A stretch of DNA of 35,619 nucleotides from Opitutia bacterium. Its GTDB lineage: Bacteria; Verrucomicrobiota; Verrucomicrobiia; Opitutales; Seribacteraceae. Shown in pieces: positions 33,960 through 35,619 of this stretch. The stretch is from positions 46,124 through 81,742 of the forward strand of contig PCBO01000036.1 of the NCBI GenBank assembly GCA_002730975.1, read 5' to 3'. The notes under the pieces were generated by a model, which did not search any database, had not been told where the DNA came from, and worked only from the letters and a program-made list of their open reading frames with translations. Position 1 is the stretch's first letter. Every line of letters begins with the position of its first letter. Made by a program: the position numbers and the translations under genes.

Positions 33960-34960
33960 TCCTTGGATTCCTTGGCATAAGCCTCGAAAGCCTCGGCGAT
34001 CTTGGCCTGCTTCTCATCTCCCTTGTGAAAAAGGATGCGGTGCCGAAGCTTGATCCGGGTGCCGGCCTTGAGCGTAAAGCCGCCATCGGGCGCGTTCTTG
34101 TCGAACTGTTTCGAGGCAAACGGATTTGCCGTGAACAAGCCGTAGGTGCGAACGTGCCAACCTGTGGGATGCCCGAAGCTGGACGGGTGATTGAGGATGG
34201 CCACGCCGAGACGCTTGCCATTCACGGGGCCGTTGTAGTCGCACCACTCGGCTTTCTTGCTCCAAGCGGCCAGATCGCGATCTCCCCTGCTGTTGACGAT
34301 GGTTCCCCCGAGCTTGGCGGTAACGTCCATGCTCGAAGGGACGCGAATGGAAAGTCCGGCGTCCTTCTTGTCCTCAAAGTGAACGACACCCGCAGAGGCG
34401 ACGAGTTCCTGATCGAAGTCGATGGAGCGAACGTTCTTGCTGGCGCGGAAGGTCATCCGGCGCTGTTCGGAAATAACCTTCTTGCCCGAGGCGTCCAAGT
34501 AATCGCAAAGCTCGACCACGAGGGCATGCTCGTCGGTGGCGACAAGCTTATCATAGGACCGATGCTTGATGCTGCCGAGAGCCTTGACCCGTTCCGCAAC
34601 GAGTTTGGCTCGCTTGGGGTTCTTGCCCAATTCGTCCCAGGTCAATTGCTCAGACCAGGTGTCCGCCCCACCGATGCCCTCGTGCCCGAAGTTGATGCCA
34701 CGATGATGGGGATGGTCGTGCCGCTCGCCCTCGAATTTCTTCATGGGATAGTTCCGAGTCATGGCGGCTCCGGTGGGCCCGTGAACGGGATAAAGGTAGG
34801 GCTTGTTCGCCTGATCCACGACGTACTCGGCGAAGGGTTTTCCCTTGTGCAGGATGCGGAGACCCTCGCCCTTGGTTTTCTCAATTGCGAAGTCGGACCC
34901 GCTCAAGCCGGAGGTAAAAACGGCACAGGCCGTCAGGAGGATTGTTAGCGATGGTTTCAT
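33956..34960 (-). CDS. Secreted DUF6807 (PmoA-like) protein
   Basis: 334 residues from ATG 34960, where a signal peptide starts (MKPSLTILLTACAVFTSGLSGS). A longer frame to 35053 would overlap the dipeptidase gene. The DUF6807 family is recognised by KPYLYPVHGPTG (53-64), TRNYPM, and the His-rich HDHPHHRGINFGHEG (81-95), which looks like a metal or ligand site. The rest is beta-rich (galactose-mutarotase-like sandwich). It is abundant in Planctomycetes and Verrucomicrobiota near sugar-oxidising genes; its biochemical role is not settled and the name PmoA does not imply methane monooxygenase here. It is translationally coupled to the downstream GSDH fusion. Confidence 0.88.
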   Translation of the reverse strand: MKPSLTILLTACAVFTSGLSGSDFAIEKTKGEGLRILHKGKPFAEYVVDQANKPYLYPVHGPTGAAMTRNYPMKKFEGERHDHPHHRGINFGHEGIGGADTWSEQLTWDELGKNPKRAKLVAERVKALGSIKHRSYDKLVATDEHALVVELCDYLDASGKKVISEQRRMTFRASKNVRSIDFDQELVASAGVVHFEDKKDAGLSIRVPSSMDVTAKLGGTIVNSRGDRDLAAWSKKAEWCDYNGPVNGKRLGVAILNHPSSFGHPTGWHVRTYGLFTANPFASKQFDKNAPDGGFTLKAGTRIKLRHRILFHKGDEKQAKIAEAFEAYAKESKE

Positions 34961-34988
34961 AAGTCGAAAATCTTCGTTCCCGAATGCT

Positions 34989-35619
34989 TCAAGTCCAAGC
35001 CTTTTTGAGGAAATCGAGAAAGTTTTTGTGGAAGATGCCATCGAGATCCTCATGGCCGTAACCGCGCCGCTCGAGAATGGCTCGGAAGTCGCGCAGGTCG
35101 GAAATGAATTCGAGGCCTACAGGGGTTTGCTCGGATCCGTAACCGCCATCGAGATCGGAGCCGATCCCGACGTTGGCGGAAGTGCCGAGAAGCTGACAGT
35201 AGTGATCGAGATGGTCGGCCAAGGCCTCGAGAGATGCCTCGGGCTTGTCGCCTTTGGTTGTGACGCCACGCTCCCAGCCGGGGACAACCATCCATACGTC
35301 GAAGGCGAGGCCGATGACGGCGCCGCGCTCGGCCAGAGCCTTTATTTGATCGTCGGCGAGCTGGCGCGGGTCATCGACAAGAGCCCGACAATTGTGGTGG
35401 CTCGCCCAGACGGGACCTTGAAAAAGATCAAGGGCTTGCCAAAAGGTTTGGTCGCAGAGGTGGGTGGCGTCGAGAATGAGACCCAGCCTGTCCATCTCCC
35501 GCAAGAGTTCTCGACCTTGCTCAGGCAACGGACCGTCCTGATCGTGCCCGAGGGCATAACGACCCTTGCCGTAGTGGGCAGGCCCCAACGCCCGAAGACC
35601 TTGCTCCCATGATCTTTCC
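34989..35619 (-). CDS. Membrane dipeptidase, peptidase family M19 (partial, 5' end off the window)
   Basis: The frame is open to the right edge, so the N-terminal part is missing; about 210 residues are present. M19 features are visible: SWEQGLRALGPAHYG upstream, MDRLGLILDATHLCDQTFW, VWASHHNCRALVDDPRQL (a metal-site histidine region), AERGAVIGLAF, VGIGSDLDGG and the final NFLDFLKKAW. M19 enzymes are zinc dipeptidases, some acting on D-amino-acid or modified dipeptides. The metal ligands of the first strand lie off-window. The stop is 28 bases before the DUF6807 start, so the gene is first of the visible three-gene operon. Confidence 0.92.
   Translation of the reverse strand, partial: ERSWEQGLRALGPAHYGKGRYALGHDQDGPLPEQGRELLREMDRLGLILDATHLCDQTFWQALDLFQGPVWASHHNCRALVDDPRQLADDQIKALAERGAVIGLAFDVWMVVPGWERGVTTKGDKPEASLEALADHLDHYCQLLGTSANVGIGSDLDGGYGSEQTPVGLEFISDLRDFRAILERRGYGHEDLDGIFHKNFLDFLKKAWT

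Noticed and set aside
33926-34948. 340-codon plus-strand open frame
   Set aside because: Antisense to the DUF6807 gene; no family resemblance.
34845-35612. 255-codon plus-strand open frame
   Set aside because: Antisense to the M19 dipeptidase and DUF6807 genes, both of which have clear family motifs.

Overview
The window is a 35.6-kb piece of bacterial chromosome. Gene content points to the Verrucomicrobiota or a close PVC relative. The pointers are two proteins with N-terminal GYF_2 domains, a TatC with a large periplasmic insert and an extra C-terminal membrane segment, a Tat-exported Gfo/Idh/MocA oxidoreductase beside a ThuA-domain protein, a DUF6807 (PmoA-like) protein, and a very large secreted CBM9-dehydrogenase-cytochrome fusion. 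This assignment is inference from content; no rRNA is present. Most starts I inspected lack a clear Shine-Dalgarno sequence, and several genes start with GTG.

Left part (1-16.4 kb): a GYF_2 membrane protein (minus); a fused glycine decarboxylase (gcvP, plus) and a small two-helix membrane protein; hflX and ppdK (minus), with a hairpin terminator between them; an extended tatC (plus); an XRE-type regulator overlapping an Hsp15-like S4 RNA-binding protein (plus); a GYF_2-AIM24 protein (minus); and a lipoprotein with eight exact 24-residue MORN_2/YwqK repeats followed by a long proline-rich tail studded with DPF motifs (plus).

Middle (16.7-22.6 kb): tRNA-Gln(UUG) on the minus strand, then pyrH, frr, proB and a UvrD/PcrA-type helicase on the plus strand. 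These face a minus-strand pair, dcd followed by a SufU/IscU-like protein that has lost two of the three usual ligand cysteines. This is housekeeping: nucleotide metabolism, translation recycling, proline synthesis and DNA repair.

Right part (22.6-35.6 kb): mostly secreted or envelope metabolism. ThuA and Gfo/Idh form a minus-strand pair that ends in a strong terminator. A DASS/SLC13-type permease with two RCK_C domains is followed by a 1003-residue secreted protein with a GH42-like layout (plus). A hicBA toxin-antitoxin pair lies between two copies of a palindromic intergenic repeat. At the right edge is a tightly packed minus-strand operon: an M19 dipeptidase (cut by the window end), a DUF6807 protein, and the CBM9-glucose/sorbosone dehydrogenase-diheme protein. 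Together these suggest oxidation and breakdown of sugars or glycans outside the cytoplasm. The right part is visibly richer in GC than the left.

The observations most worth following up are the DPF-rich lipoprotein with its GYF_2-protein neighbours, the cysteine-poor SufU homologue, the extended TatC, and the three-domain oxidase operon.
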